DNA of 64,000 nucleotides from Nocardiopsis eucommiae (GCA_018388625.1 CP074402.1:3844001-3908000); one strand, 5' to 3'; numbered from the stretch's first letter, positions 1-9,898 are shown. The notes: a model not told the origin generated them from the letters alone. Made by a program: numbers and translations.

Positions 1-487
1 CCAAATCGGCCACGAGTGCGGCGCGCTCGGTCCCGCTCAGCGCGAAACCGGGCTCCCAGCGGTGGAGCGCGGAGGTCATGGAGAGCCGTGCCCAGTAGAG
101 CGGCCGGTCGTCCTCTGCGCTCAGGTCCCCCTCGACCTCCCCTGGGGCCTGGACGCGCTGGACCGCGTCCCTCCAGAGCGCGTCCCCGTGACTCCGGACG
201 ACCGTGCTGGCACCGTCCAGGTCGGACGCCGCGCACAGCTCCTCCTCGAACCGGTCCACGGAGGCGTCGAACCCGGACCCGCGCAGGATCTCCTGCGGGA
301 CCTCCCGCTCGACCCGCGCCTCCTCGACGGTCGCGCCCTCCTCACCCAGGCAGCCGTCCGCACGCTCGGCGTACGCGGGGGTCACGAGCGCCAGGGCGGG
401 GCCCAGCACGAGTGCCGACGCGGCGATACGGGAACCCGTCCGCCAGGGGCGCACGCTCCCGTTCCCCGAGGTTGATCTGTCCGACAC
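1..487 (-). CDS. Secreted protein of unknown function, N-terminal part only
   Basis: The gene reads leftward and runs off the window start; 162 codons are visible. A GTG start at 487 follows a GAGAGG ribosome site about 10 nt upstream. The first ~40 residues form a Sec signal peptide: an Arg-containing n-region, a hydrophobic Ala/Leu core and an Ala-x-Ala site (AYA). The mature part is acidic and contains DRPLYWARLSMT. From memory this stretch resembles the N-terminal region of long actinomycete secreted proteins annotated as pyroglutamyl-peptidase-like, but the catalytic part lies outside the window, so no function is assigned. Confidence 0.6.
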   Translation of the reverse strand, partial: MSDRSTSGNGSVRPWRTGSRIAASALVLGPALALVTPAYAERADGCLGEEGATVEEARVEREVPQEILRGSGFDASVDRFEEELCAASDLDGASTVVRSHGDALWRDAVQRVQAPGEVEGDLSAEDDRPLYWARLSMTSALHRWEPGFALSGTERAALVADL

Positions 488-536
488 GATGTCCAGTCCT
501 CTCAGTTGTTCGCGTGGCTGACTGACCGCGGCACCC

Positions 537-2534
537 TCACCACGGCAGGGTCTCGGGGATCGGGTCGCCGCCCCCGAGGTGCTGGTCGCAGAAGGCCAGC
601 ACGGTCTCGTTCCACACCCGGCTGTTGGACGGGGTCAGCACCCAGTGGTTCTCACCGGTCAGTTGCAGGAACCGGTGCGGCATGGTCTCCGGTGAGCCCT
701 CCCAGGCCGAGACCAGGTCCCACCACATCCGCAGGGCCTCGCTGATCGGCACCCTGTAGTCCCGGTTCCCGTGGGTGATCAGCACGGGCGTGACCACACG
801 CGACGCGCCGTGGTGCGGAGAATGGTCGCGGTACCACTCGGGCTGCTCGTCCTCGTGTCCGTGCACGCGCATCTTCTTCGCGGCCGCGTCGGTGGTGCGG
901 TGCTGCTGGCCCATGGCCCACGACCCCGCGTGGGTGACGACCGCCGAGAAGCGGTCGGTGTGACCGGCGATCCAGCTCACCATGAAGCCGCCGAAGGACG
1001 CCCCGAGCAGCGCCGTCCGCGCGCCGTCCAGGACCGGACGCTCCAGCACGAGGTCGAGGAGCGCCTCGCACTCCCGGTAGACCACGTCCGGCAGTCGGGG
1101 CCAGCCGCGGTTCAACCCCGTGTGCCCGTAACCGGTGGACATGGCGGGGTCGGGCATCAGCACGGCGTAGCCCCGGGCGACGGCCAGCCACGGGCACCAA
1201 CGCCAGGACCAGGTGTTGAAGGAGCTGTGCGGACCACCGTGAATCCACAGCATCACCGGGGCCGGGTCCGCCTCGGAGGCGCCGTCGGGCAGGCACAACC
1301 ATCCGCCGACCCGCACGCCGTCGACGTCGGTCCACACCCGTTCCAGGCTTCCCGGCAGCCCGTCGACCCGCCCCGGGGCGGGGAGTTCGGTCCACTCACC
1401 GGGAGTCAGCCGCACCGGGCGCGGAGGGGTGCCGATGTCGGAACGCAGCGCGTGGAGGGAACCGTCCGGCGCCGGAGCCAGGGAGGTGAAGACACCGGCG
1501 TCCGCGAGGGTCCGCGCCTCCCCGGTGCGCGGGTCGACGGCGAGCACGGCCCCCGAGGAGTGCAGGTCACCGGAGACCACGAGGGTTCCGTCCGGGCTCC
1601 ACACGTACTCGTTGACCGTGAGGTCCCCGAGGTCGACGCCGACCGGTTCCTCACCCGACAGCGGATGGATCTCCAGGAAGCCGTAACCGGTGTCGGAGGG
1701 CGTGGAGATCGTGGTCCGCGTGACCGCGAGATGGGCTCCGTCAGGAGAGAGCAGCGGTGAGCCGTACTCCTGGTCGTCGTCGGCGGCCAGCATGGTGGTG
1801 CGCTCGCGGCTGTCGGTGTCGATCAGAACGACGCTGGTCCGGGTCTGCCCGCCCCCGACCCGTTCGGTCCAGGTCGCCGCGACGGTCCGGCCGTCCGACG
1901 AGAGGTCGGCCGACGCGCCCACGAGCGCCAGGGTGTCGGCGTCCTCGGTCAGATCGCTGATCCCACCGTCAGGGGAGACGAGCACCAGGCGGGGGCTGAC
2001 GTCGCCCAGCTCATGGTCCCAACGGCGGATCGGCATGCCGGTGTGCCAGATGGTGCTCCGTTTGGCGTCCTTGCGGGCCCGACGGCGTTCGCCGTCGTCG
2101 TCCAGGGTGGCCCCCGCCAGCACGCTCGTCCTCGCGAGGATCGAGCCGTCCTTCGCGACACCGGAGACGCTCAGCCCGCCGGGGAGCCGCGCGACGACGG
2201 TCGCCTCGCCGTGTTCGGGCAGGCGCCAGACGGCCGCGCCCTCGTCGTCCCCGTCGTCCGGCCGACGGGAGGTGAACAGCAGCGACCCGTCGGGAGTGAA
2301 CCACGGCGTGCTCTCCCCGTCCTGGGAGAACGTCAGTCTCCGGGCCGGTCGCAGACCCTCCGGGTCGAGCGCCCACAGGGCCGACACGCGTTTCGACCCG
2401 TGTTCGTCAACCTCGTCGATCGAGGCGACCACCCGACCGTCGGGCCCGGCCGCCAGGGCGGTGACCCTGGGGATCCGCGTGAAGGCGTCGATGTCGGTGA
2501 AGGCGGAGAACGGTGCGGGTGTCGATGAGGGCAT
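537..2534 (-). CDS. S9 family prolyl oligopeptidase-type peptidase
   Basis: This is a cytosolic serine peptidase of about 665 residues. It has an N-terminal beta-propeller-like half with repeated WSPDG/LSPDG strands and a C-terminal alpha/beta hydrolase. The catalytic triad is readable: Ser513 in GASFGG, Asp592 in HGNRDYRVP and His630 in ENHWV. The HGGPHSSF oxyanion-side motif precedes it. No signal peptide is seen, which fits the acylaminoacyl-peptidase/dipeptidyl-peptidase branch that trims short peptides. I chose the ATG at 2534 because the propeller begins right after it; an in-frame GTG at 2567 would add 11 residues. The reading frame is intact. Confidence 0.88.
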   Translation of the reverse strand: MPSSTPAPFSAFTDIDAFTRIPRVTALAAGPDGRVVASIDEVDEHGSKRVSALWALDPEGLRPARRLTFSQDGESTPWFTPDGSLLFTSRRPDDGDDEGAAVWRLPEHGEATVVARLPGGLSVSGVAKDGSILARTSVLAGATLDDDGERRRARKDAKRSTIWHTGMPIRRWDHELGDVSPRLVLVSPDGGISDLTEDADTLALVGASADLSSDGRTVAATWTERVGGGQTRTSVVLIDTDSRERTTMLAADDDQEYGSPLLSPDGAHLAVTRTTISTPSDTGYGFLEIHPLSGEEPVGVDLGDLTVNEYVWSPDGTLVVSGDLHSSGAVLAVDPRTGEARTLADAGVFTSLAPAPDGSLHALRSDIGTPPRPVRLTPGEWTELPAPGRVDGLPGSLERVWTDVDGVRVGGWLCLPDGASEADPAPVMLWIHGGPHSSFNTWSWRWCPWLAVARGYAVLMPDPAMSTGYGHTGLNRGWPRLPDVVYRECEALLDLVLERPVLDGARTALLGASFGGFMVSWIAGHTDRFSAVVTHAGSWAMGQQHRTTDAAAKKMRVHGHEDEQPEWYRDHSPHHGASRVVTPVLITHGNRDYRVPISEALRMWWDLVSAWEGSPETMPHRFLQLTGENHWVLTPSNSRVWNETVLAFCDQHLGGGDPIPETLPW

Positions 2535-2607
2535 CGGCTCACGGTAGCGTGCGCGGCCAAGGGCCACCAGGCCGGGAGGGTCCCACCGCCCGCCGATCCG
2601 CTCCGCC

Positions 2608-2985
2608 TCACCCGTGGAGTCGTCGCGCCTCCTCGATCACGTCGAGGTGGCGGCGCGCCCACCCGCACAGGCCGTTGACGGTGTCCCTGAGGTCCCGCCC
2701 GGCCTCCGTCAGCCGGTAGTCGACCTGTGGTGGCACGACCGGGTGGACCGTCCGCTCGACCAGCCCGTTGCGCTCCAGGCGTCGCAGGGTCTGGGTCAGC
2801 ATCTTGTGGCTGACACCCTCGATCGACCGGTGCAGCTCGGTGAAACGCAGGGTGCGGTCGCCCAGCACGTTCACCACCAACAGGGACCACTTGTCCGCGA
2901 TGTCGGAGAAGACACTGCGAGCCAGCGAGTTGGCGCGCGTCACATCCCCCTGGTCGACCGAACCCCTGACCTGTTCGCTTTCCAT
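2608..2985 (-). CDS. HxlR-family transcriptional regulator
   Basis: This 125-residue winged-helix protein has the HxlR signature: a DKWSLLVVNVLGD helix, then LRFTELHRSIEGVSHKMLTQTL as the recognition region, and a VDYRLTEAG wing. HxlR proteins usually sense electrophiles or redox stress and control a neighbouring gene. The gene is divergent from the VOC-fold gene starting at 3089, with about 100 bp between the start codons, so that gene is the likely target (inference). Its distance from the upstream peptidase gene gives no sign of an operon. Confidence 0.85.
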   Translation of the reverse strand: MESEQVRGSVDQGDVTRANSLARSVFSDIADKWSLLVVNVLGDRTLRFTELHRSIEGVSHKMLTQTLRRLERNGLVERTVHPVVPPQVDYRLTEAGRDLRDTVNGLCGWARRHLDVIEEARRLHG

Positions 2986-3088
2986 ACGGTGCCCCAGTCA
3001 ACAGAAGGTGCGTACTGTCGCGCGTCACCCTAGTGCCCTAGCGTCGTCCGCGACCGACCAGCGGGAACGCCCGAGCAGAGGGAGCGCC

Positions 3089-3492
3089 ATGACCGTCCTG
3101 AGGACCTACGCCCGTGTGTGGAGCGACGACGCCGAGGCGGCCCTCCCCTCCTGGAGCGGATCACCGGGGAACGGCCGCACCTGCGGTTGGCCTTCGAGTC
3201 CGTGGAACTGGCGGCGATCGGTGACTTCCTGGTGATCGCCGGTCCCGCCGAGGAGCGCGAGCGCTACGCCCACGCGAGCGCCACCGTCGTCGTGTCCGAC
3301 CTGGACGCCGTCCTGGCGGACCTGGACCGGGCGGGAGCCGTGGTCACGGTCCCGCCGACGACCGGCCCCACCGGCCGGTTCGCGTACGCCCGCCACGCGG
3401 ACGGCATCGCCGTCGAGTACGTCCAGTGGACACCCGAGCTCGTGGCCGCCCACACCGGCCGCTCCCGGGCACGAGAAAGGGCGTCCACCTGA
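3089..3492 (+). CDS. VOC-fold (glyoxalase/dioxygenase-like) protein, frame broken once
   Basis: The protein starts MTVLRTYARVW at an ATG preceded by GAGGGAGC. After about 19 codons the frame breaks in a CCCC run (3145-3148). Restoring one C joins it to ...LLERITGERPHLRL and carries on to the stop at 3492, giving about 134 residues. The single betaalphabetabetabeta-type unit with a late DGIAVEYVQW strand is typical of small VOC proteins. The substrate is unknown. It is divergent from an HxlR regulator, which suggests inducible expression. The break is read as a sequence error rather than gene decay because the downstream frame is undamaged. Confidence 0.7.
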
Positions 3493-3504
3493 GTGAACGC
3501 CCTT
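3477..3504 (+). terminator. Hairpin at the end of the VOC gene
   Basis: The arms AAGGGCGT (3477-3484) and ACGCCCTT (3497-3504) are perfect complements around a 12-base loop. The hairpin overlaps the last codons and the stop of the VOC gene. No clear T-run follows, as is common for actinomycete terminators. Confidence 0.55.
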
Positions 3505-3509
3505 CGCCA

Positions 3510-3522
3510 GTCGGGACGGCGG
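3510..3522. repeat. 13-bp copy of the tRNA-Pro 3' end (att-like)
   Basis: GTCGGGACGGCGG here is identical and in the same orientation to 5387-5399, which covers the 3' terminal bases of the tRNA-Pro gene. The two copies bracket the lower-GC segment that holds the orphan gene at 3737-5065. This is the geometry left by integration at a tRNA 3' end, with the intact tRNA on one side and a partial duplicate on the other. At 13 bp in GC-rich DNA, chance is not excluded. Confidence 0.4.
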
Positions 3523-3736
3523 AGCGTAACCCCCTACGGAGGAGGCGGTCGCTGACGGCAACCCCGGGGGCCCTCGGTCCCGCACCACGTCCATCCCACC
3601 CGGCGAGCGTCTGCTCTTGGCGAGCAGGACCTCTGATGGTGAGCGCGGCATGCATCAGGCGGTACGGGCAACCAAGCCGGTCACGGTCGGCCCACCGCCC
3701 CACAGCGAGAGCCCCTTTACAAGCCTCGCTGCCCAG

Positions 3737-5065
3737 TCACCAACAACACTGGGCTTTGAGTCGCCGAATCGCCAGCACGGACCCGTCCGGCCGAACGGAG
3801 ACCGCACCTCCCCATGAACGGTCCCACTGCGCTTTGGGGAGGCGAGCGTACCGGGCATCGACTTCACGACGGTACTTGTCCACGTTCCCCTGCTTGAGAA
3901 TGTCGAACAGGTCTTCAGCAAGACCGGAAAAGGCCTCGACACGATCACCGCTGAGGCGAAACACGTGTTCGGTCCCGACGCAGGGAGTACCGAGAACAGT
4001 CTCCTTTATGTTGCGGACACTGCTGACGGCGGCATGCGACTGCTGTGTGTAGTACCGACGCCCCTGCTGATTGGTCAGATAGGGCGCGGTGACGCTACCG
4101 TCACCGGTGAAAGCCACAAGTCCAGCGACGTCCGTACGCGCGAGGACCGTCCTGAACCATCCGGCGTGCTGCGGGAGCACGTGAAAGCCGGACAGGCCTT
4201 CTTCTGGGCTGGCACCTTGGGCGGGTTTGATGATCTTCGGGTACCTGGAAACGTCACGCGACGCGGAGTTCAACTCCTCCTCCTGAGCCGGGAGGACTCC
4301 GCCGTCGCCGTCGGCCGCGAGCGCGTGTACGACGATCGGCCCCTTCATGCTCAGTTCCGTACTGAGAACCAGTGCGGGTGTCCTGTTCCAAGGGCCGATG
4401 TGCACCGCCTCCACGTGGGCCGAGGCGGAGGCCAGTTGCGGATAGGAAGAGCTCCGACGACCGTGGTGTCCCTTGCAGACGACGGGCAAGACCACGGCCC
4501 GCTCTCCCGGCCGCCAAACCTCGGCGAAGAAGCGAGGGCGATACCACAGGCGCGTCTTGGGCCATCCGGCACGTAGTACGAGGTCCGCTGGGATAATCGA
4601 GACACGGTGCTCCGGATAGCGCTCGCGGAGGAGATGCTCGACAGCCGCCACCCCGAAGCCGACGCCGAGTTCACGAGCTTGGACATTCTTGTGCTGGTGC
4701 TGGGTGGAACGCCCCTCCTCGGAAAGACTCATATCCTTCTGCTGGCTCCCATCCAGTGCCAGCGTGTACTTGAGACAACCCCAGTGCTCGGCAAGTCCTC
4801 GAACCGACCCCTGCCTGTCCAGGGAGATCGCCCTTCCCAACGCATGGAGGATGCTCAGAGGAGCCACACCAACGGATGTGTTCTTCATCTGGGAGACGGG
4901 GGCGAGTCCTGGTTTCCGGCGCGGTGGTTCCTCTTGCTTTTCCTTGTAGCGTTGATCTCCCCGGGTGATCGCTGATCCGACTTTTCCAGCGAGACGGTCA
5001 CCCGAACTCACCACTACGGACGACGAATCCACAAGACTTCGCAGGGTCGCTTCCAGATCAGACAA
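3737..5065 (-). CDS. Orphan protein of unknown function in a tRNA-linked low-GC segment
   Basis: The intact 442-codon gene starts at a TTG (5065) with GGAG six bases upstream. It has no signal peptide or membrane segment. Visible blocks are LSILHALGRAI, LDGSQ, GVGFGVAAVEHLL, IPADLVLRAGW, FAEVWRPGE, VVCKGHHG and QLASASAHVEAVHIG. The E...D...x-x-K order around VEHLL, PADLVL and VVCKG recalls a restriction-endonuclease-like core, but the usual acidic residue of E-x-K is absent, so this is only a hint. From memory, similar proteins recur as orphans in other actinomycetes. Base composition is clearly less GC-rich than the neighbours and it abuts tRNA-Pro, which suggests acquisition by transfer. 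No partner gene is present. Confidence 0.75.
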   Translation of the reverse strand: MSDLEATLRSLVDSSSVVVSSGDRLAGKVGSAITRGDQRYKEKQEEPPRRKPGLAPVSQMKNTSVGVAPLSILHALGRAISLDRQGSVRGLAEHWGCLKYTLALDGSQQKDMSLSEEGRSTQHQHKNVQARELGVGFGVAAVEHLLRERYPEHRVSIIPADLVLRAGWPKTRLWYRPRFFAEVWRPGERAVVLPVVCKGHHGRRSSSYPQLASASAHVEAVHIGPWNRTPALVLSTELSMKGPIVVHALAADGDGGVLPAQEEELNSASRDVSRYPKIIKPAQGASPEEGLSGFHVLPQHAGWFRTVLARTDVAGLVAFTGDGSVTAPYLTNQQGRRYYTQQSHAAVSSVRNIKETVLGTPCVGTEHVFRLSGDRVEAFSGLAEDLFDILKQGNVDKYRREVDARYARLPKAQWDRSWGGAVSVRPDGSVLAIRRLKAQCCW

Positions 5066-5387
5066 AGAGTCTCCTGACGCGCTATCCGTTGATCAGCTCC
5101 AGAGTGATTATGCGATTGACATCAGGGATCCACAAGAGCAGCCCAGGAACGTAACTATTGTAATAACTGGACCATATTCGATGTGGGTCAACTCGGGATT
5201 ACATCCGCCTCTGCAGAAACACCAGCATCATGCTTCCGAGTCCTCTCGAAGACCCTGGGTGGGCGACGTCTCGTGCTCGCGTCGTGGCATCCACACACCC
5301 GGAAGTCCCCACGACCCCCGGTCCCACCCCACCCGAGACACAAAAGGGCCCACCATAGGTGGGCCCTCTATGACCTGCACATCTCTG
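5066..5387. other. Non-coding, AT-richer stretch between the orphan gene and tRNA-Pro
   Basis: It contains the upstream region of the orphan gene and the tRNA-Pro terminator. It is visibly AT-richer than its surroundings, for example around 5110-5200. A TTGACC (complement of 5186-5191) points toward the orphan gene but no convincing -10 box lies 16-18 bases from it. No gene is supported here. Confidence 0.5.
5345..5367 (-). terminator. Rho-independent terminator of tRNA-Pro (first copy)
   Basis: A perfect 10-bp stem (AGGGCCCACC/GGTGGGCCCT) with a 3-base loop lies 3' of the leftward tRNA and is followed on that strand by TTTTG. Confidence 0.85.
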
Positions 5388-5461
<74 letters not shown>

Positions 5462-5673
5462 GCCGCTGGGCGGTGCGTCTCCGCCCCGCCAACAGGTGAA
5501 ACTTTACCCCATCTGGGAGGGCGCTCGAACCAGTCAGTCCAGGGGCCCTGGGCCCACACCGACAACGTGAGCCCGCTCCCCCACCGCGAGGCCGGACACC
5601 ACGACCGCCCCCGGCGCCAGGGCCCGCCGCCGACGAGATCCCTTCCGAGCCGGATCCGGGGCCGCGCGCCGCC

Positions 5674-6547
5674 CTAGTGCTGGCCGAAGAGGTCGGGGCG
5701 GTGGCGGCGGGCCTCGGTGACGAGCGGGTTGTCCCAGCCGCTGGCCCCGGCGGCCTGGAAGGAGACGGCGACCAGTTCGGCGCCGGTCCGGGGTGGCGGG
5801 GCTGCGAGGCCAGGACGGTCCGCATACGCGCGGCCTGGTCGGGGATGACGCGTTCTCCCCACCCCACCAGGCCGCGGGACTCCAGGTCCCGGACCTGGAC
5901 CTGCTGGCCGCCGACCTCGACGCCCGGACCGGCGGCGACGCGGTCGACGGTCCTGCCGACCTGGGTGGCGTCCCGCCAGCGCAGCCGCACCTCGAAGCCG
6001 ATGTGGTCGCGCAGCTCGACGCCCGCCGGGGAGATCACCACGACGGTTCCCCCGAGCATGCGCCGGGTCCTGACGACGGGGAGGACGGCGAGGCAGAGCG
6101 TGGCGAGGGCGCCGACGACGATGCCGCCGGTCACTCCGGTCCCGGGGCTGGCCGTCTCGAAGAAGATGGACGTCAGGATCAGGACGACGAGGAAGAACAC
6201 CCCCAGGAGCGGACTGAACGCCAGCAGGTAGCGCAGGTAGGTGCCCACGTCGCCCACGGGGCGGGCCGTGAGGGTCCCGGGCTCCCCGGCAGGGCCCATC
6301 CCGGCGCGCGCGTCCACCCGTGGGGCAGACCCTCCACCGGAACGTGCTGCTGGTGGCCCGGACGCGGGTGGTGTCCCTGGTATCCGTGGGGGTGATGGGC
6401 CTGGGGTTGCTGCTGGAAGTGCTGCGGGTGGCCCTGGTACGGCTGCTGGTACAGAGGCCTCGGCGGCTGCTGGTGACCGTACTGGCCGGGGTGCCCCTGG
6501 GGCGGGTACCCGCCGTTCCCTCCCTCGTTCCGCGCTGGCCAGCTCAC
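5674..6547 (-). CDS. Two-helix membrane protein with His/Gln/Pro-rich N-terminus, frame broken twice
   Basis: The GTG start at 6547 gives a ~75-residue tail rich in Gln, His, Pro, Gly and Tyr (for example QQPYQGHPQHFQQQ). Two hydrophobic helices follow, around FSPLLGVFFLVVLILTSIF and GGIVVGALATLCLAVLPVV. Next comes a small soluble domain beginning TVVVISPAGVELRDHIGFEV, which looks like the PH-like domain of many small actinobacterial membrane proteins. Frame is lost near 6284 and near 5791, each repaired by one base in a C/G run. The C-terminus SFQAAGASGWDNPLVTEA runs to the stop at 5674. The function is unknown. Confidence 0.6.
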
Positions 6548-7230
6548 GGCCGCACCCCCGGATCCGCCCCGTCCACATGGTCCCGCGCATGCTCTCCCCG
6601 TTCGTGTCCAACCCGGCCGGGATCCGTCGCCCCGGGCCACGGGCGCCCGCACAGTGTGCCAGCACGGGCGGACGGGTTCGTCCCTCGCGGGCCAGGTCGG
6701 GTGGTCGGAGCTCGGCGGCAGGTGCGGGCAGCCAGCCTTACGGACTGGGGTCGTTCCCCGTCTCCTGGTGCCACCGGACGCAGTCCGTGTGCTCCAGGGC
6801 CTCCACTGTCGCGCCCCTCCGCCCAGGCGGTGGAGGACACCTTCCGCTCAGGTCCGCCACGACCCGGTGGTGGGCGGCGGGGACGTCCAGGTGTCCAGCG
6901 CCGGAGGCGAGCCCAGATTGGCCGCATCCGGCCAAACATGAGAAGTACTCACCTTTGTGACGACTCCCCACGGCCCAGGAGAACGGTCCGCCACGCGCCG
7001 TCGACGCGCGTGCGGACGACGGGCGATCACTCTCGGTGAGGTTGCCCTCCTGCTCACACAAACGGAAGGAGCCGAACCGATGATCGTACCCACCGGCCTC
7101 GGGGCCGCACCGGACCGGGTGCGGCACCCGTGGCCGTGCACCCGTTGCCACCAGCGCTGACTTCGGCCTTTAATGACGGCGCCCCGCTCTCCCCACAGGC
7201 CCCCGCAGGGCCGAAAGGACGCCGCCACCC
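6548..7230. other. Long intergenic region without a supported gene
   Basis: About 680 bp separate the leftward membrane protein from the rightward metallophosphatase. Several frames are open by GC bias. The most gene-like is a leftward stretch ending at 6738 with ...ALEHTDCVRWHQETG, but it has no convincing start, ribosome site or recognisable domain. It may be a decayed or frame-broken small gene. Confidence 0.4.
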
Positions 7231-8990
7231 ATGGCCTCCCTCAACCGGCGCGGTTTCCTCGCCGCCTCCGCAGGACTCGGGTTCGCCCTCGGTCTGCCCG
7301 CTCTCCCCGTCTCCGCCGCGACCCACGACCGGCTGGTCCGGGAGACCCTCGACCGGGTCGCCCACCCCGAGGGCACCACCTTCGCGGAGGTGGCCTCCCC
7401 GTCGGGGACGGCTACCGGCTCCTCACCGCCGGTCCGGGCTGGCCGCTGCACGTCCGCGAGGACCTGGTCCCCGCGCAGTCGGGCCGCGACGAACGGCGCG
7501 TGCCCCTGAGCGCCTTCGTCCAGTTCACGGACCTGCACGTGCTCGACGTGCAGAGCCCCGTGCGGTTCGAGTACACCCACCCGATCCTCGGCTCCAGCGC
7601 GCACCGCCCCCAGGAGGCGCTCGCCATGGTCGGGGCGTCGGCGCTGGTCGCCCGGGTGAACTCGCTCAGGAACGGCCCTGTGACCGGCCGCCCCTTCGAC
7701 TTCATGATGACCACCGGCGACAACACCGACAACCACGAGCAGATCGAGCTCGCCTGGCTCATGTCGATCCTCAACGGCGGCTCACTCACGCCCGACACCG
7801 GCGACCCCACCCGCTTCGAGGGCGTGCAGAACTGCGGCTCCGAGCTGTACTGGCAGCCCGAGAGCGAGGGGAGCGACCGGTACAAGGCACGGGGCGGGTT
7901 CCCCCACCTGCCCGGGTTCCTGGCCGCCGCCACGGCCGAGTTCAGCAGCCCCGGCCTGGACATCCCCTGGTACTGCACCGTGGGCAACCACGACAACACC
8001 CCGGCGGGCACCCTGCCGGCGGGCACCCTCGGTGACGTCTACGTGGGCGACCGCAAGCTGATGTTCGCGGACGACCGGGTCACCGCGGAGACGGCCGAGG
8101 CGATGACCGACGAGGACCGGCTCGGCGAGATCCCCGACGAGGTCGAGCACCCCGACCCCGACGCGGTGACCACCGCCGCGCTGACCTCCACCGTCACCCC
8201 GGACGAGCGGCGGGCCCCCTTCGACACGGCGGGCTTCGTCGCCGCCCACCTCGCGGAGGCCAACACCGGGCCCGGGCCGGTCGGGCACGGGTTCACCGAG
8301 GACAACGCGGACGGGGTTGACTGCTTCTACAGCTTCCGGATCGCCGAGGGTGTCCTCGGGATCAGCATGGACACCACCACGCTCGCCGGTCTGGCCAACG
8401 GTTCCATCGGCAAGACCCAGTACGACTGGCTGGAGCGGACGCTGCGCGGCTCCAGCTCGGTCTACTACGACCTGCTGGGTCGGCGCCGCACCCAGCAGGT
8501 CACCGACGAGCTGTTCGTCCTGTTCAGTCACCACACCAGCGACACCATGACCAACCCCCTCCCGGACCGTCGCCGCCCGGCCGAGATCCGGTACATCGGT
8601 GACATCCTGGTGCGCATGCTCAAGCGGTACCCCAACGTGCTGGCCTGGGTGAACGGTCACACCCACTACAACAGGGTGCGGGCCCACACCTCCAGCGCGC
8701 CGGAGCGCGGGTTCTGGGAGATCAACACCGCCTCGCACATCGACCACCCGCAGATGGCCCGCAGCATCGAGATCGTGGACAACGCCGACGGCACGATGTC
8801 GCTCTTCACCACGCTCCTGGAGGCGGACAGCCCGTACCAGGTCGACCACGGCGACTTCTCGGTGGAGGGGCTGGCCTCGCTCTACCGCGAGCTGTCCGTC
8901 AACGACCTGTACGCGGACCCGGCCAACTACGGCGAGCCGCTGGACCGCAACGTGGAACTCCTGGTCGCCGCTCACCACCCGGGCCGCTAG
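7231..8990 (+). CDS. Tat-exported metallophosphoesterase (TIGR03767-like), frame broken once
   Basis: The N-terminus MASLNRRGFLAASAGLGFAL carries a twin-arginine motif and a hydrophobic core, so a folded, metal-loaded protein is exported by Tat. The frame breaks in CCCC at 7397-7400; adding one C joins EVAS to PVGDGYRLL and the rest is open to 8990 (~586 residues). Calcineurin-like metal motifs are visible: FTDLHV, TTGDNTDN, VGNHDN and NGHTHYN. The overall sequence fits the actinobacterial metallophosphoesterase family I know as TIGR03767. The substrate is unknown. Its stop overlaps the stop of the convergent transporter gene. Confidence 0.8.
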
Positions 8991-9898
8991 GTAGAGAGCG
9001 GGTTCCCCGAGGTGCGCGGGGAACCCGTGTCCACCGTCCTCGCAGACCGGCCGCCCAGGGCCGTGAGCGCCACACCGCCCACGAGGAGCGCCGCCGCCAC
9101 CAGGCTCAGCGGGCGGACCGACTCCCCGAGGAAGACCGCCGCCGAAACCATCCCGAACACCGGCACCAGCAGCGAGTACGGGGCGACGGCCGAGGCCTCG
9201 TTGCGCCGCAGCAGGTAGCCCCACGCTCCGAAGCCGAACACCGTGGCCGCCCAGGCGACATAGAGGAGGGCGCCCGCCCCGGCCAGGTCCAGGTCCCGGA
9301 CGGCGGCCAGCCCGGCCCCGGGCCCTTCCAGCACCATCGACAGGGCGAAGAGCGGCAGCGGAGGCACCACGCTGACCCAGACCATCCAGCTCAGCGCGTC
9401 CGGCGGCGCGGCCCTCCGGGTGATCACGTTGGAGAGCCCCCAGAACGCCGCGGCCGCCACGACCAGCACGAACGCGGCCAACGGGCCCGATCCGCCGTGG
9501 TCGTACGCGGCGAGGCCGATCCCCGCCAGTGCGACGGCCATCCCGAGGTAGCGGACCGGGCGCAGCTCCTCCCGCAGGAAGAGCACCGCGAAGAGCGCCG
9601 TGAACACCGCCTGGACCTGGAGGACCAACGAGCTCAGACCGGCGGGCATCCCGAGGTTCATGCCGGTGAAGAGCAGCCCGAACTTGGCCACGCCCAGCAC
9701 CAGTCCCACGAGGACGACCCAGCCGAACGCGACGCCGGGACGCCGGACGAAGAAGATCGCGGGAAGAGCGGCGACGACGAACCGCAGGGCGGAGAACAGC
9801 AGCGGCGGGAAGTGGTCGAGGCCGACCTCGATGACCACGAAGTTGAGCCCCCACACGGCGGCGACCAGCACGGCGAGCAGGGAGTGGGTGGGGCGCAT
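8987..9898 (-). CDS. EamA/DMT-family transporter
   Basis: About 303 residues contain ten predicted hydrophobic helices in two homologous EamA halves. The first half begins LLAVLVAAVWGLNFVVIEVGL and the second AAAAFWGLSNVITRRA. Members export amino acids or metabolites across the membrane. I start it at ATG 9898 (MRPTHSLL) rather than the upstream ATG at 9919. The gene is divergent from a LysR gene, the usual arrangement in which the LysR protein controls the exporter in response to its substrate (inference). Confidence 0.85.
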   Translation of the reverse strand: MRPTHSLLAVLVAAVWGLNFVVIEVGLDHFPPLLFSALRFVVAALPAIFFVRRPGVAFGWVVLVGLVLGVAKFGLLFTGMNLGMPAGLSSLVLQVQAVFTALFAVLFLREELRPVRYLGMAVALAGIGLAAYDHGGSGPLAAFVLVVAAAAFWGLSNVITRRAAPPDALSWMVWVSVVPPLPLFALSMVLEGPGAGLAAVRDLDLAGAGALLYVAWAATVFGFGAWGYLLRRNEASAVAPYSLLVPVFGMVSAAVFLGESVRPLSLVAAALLVGGVALTALGGRSARTVDTGSPRTSGNPLST

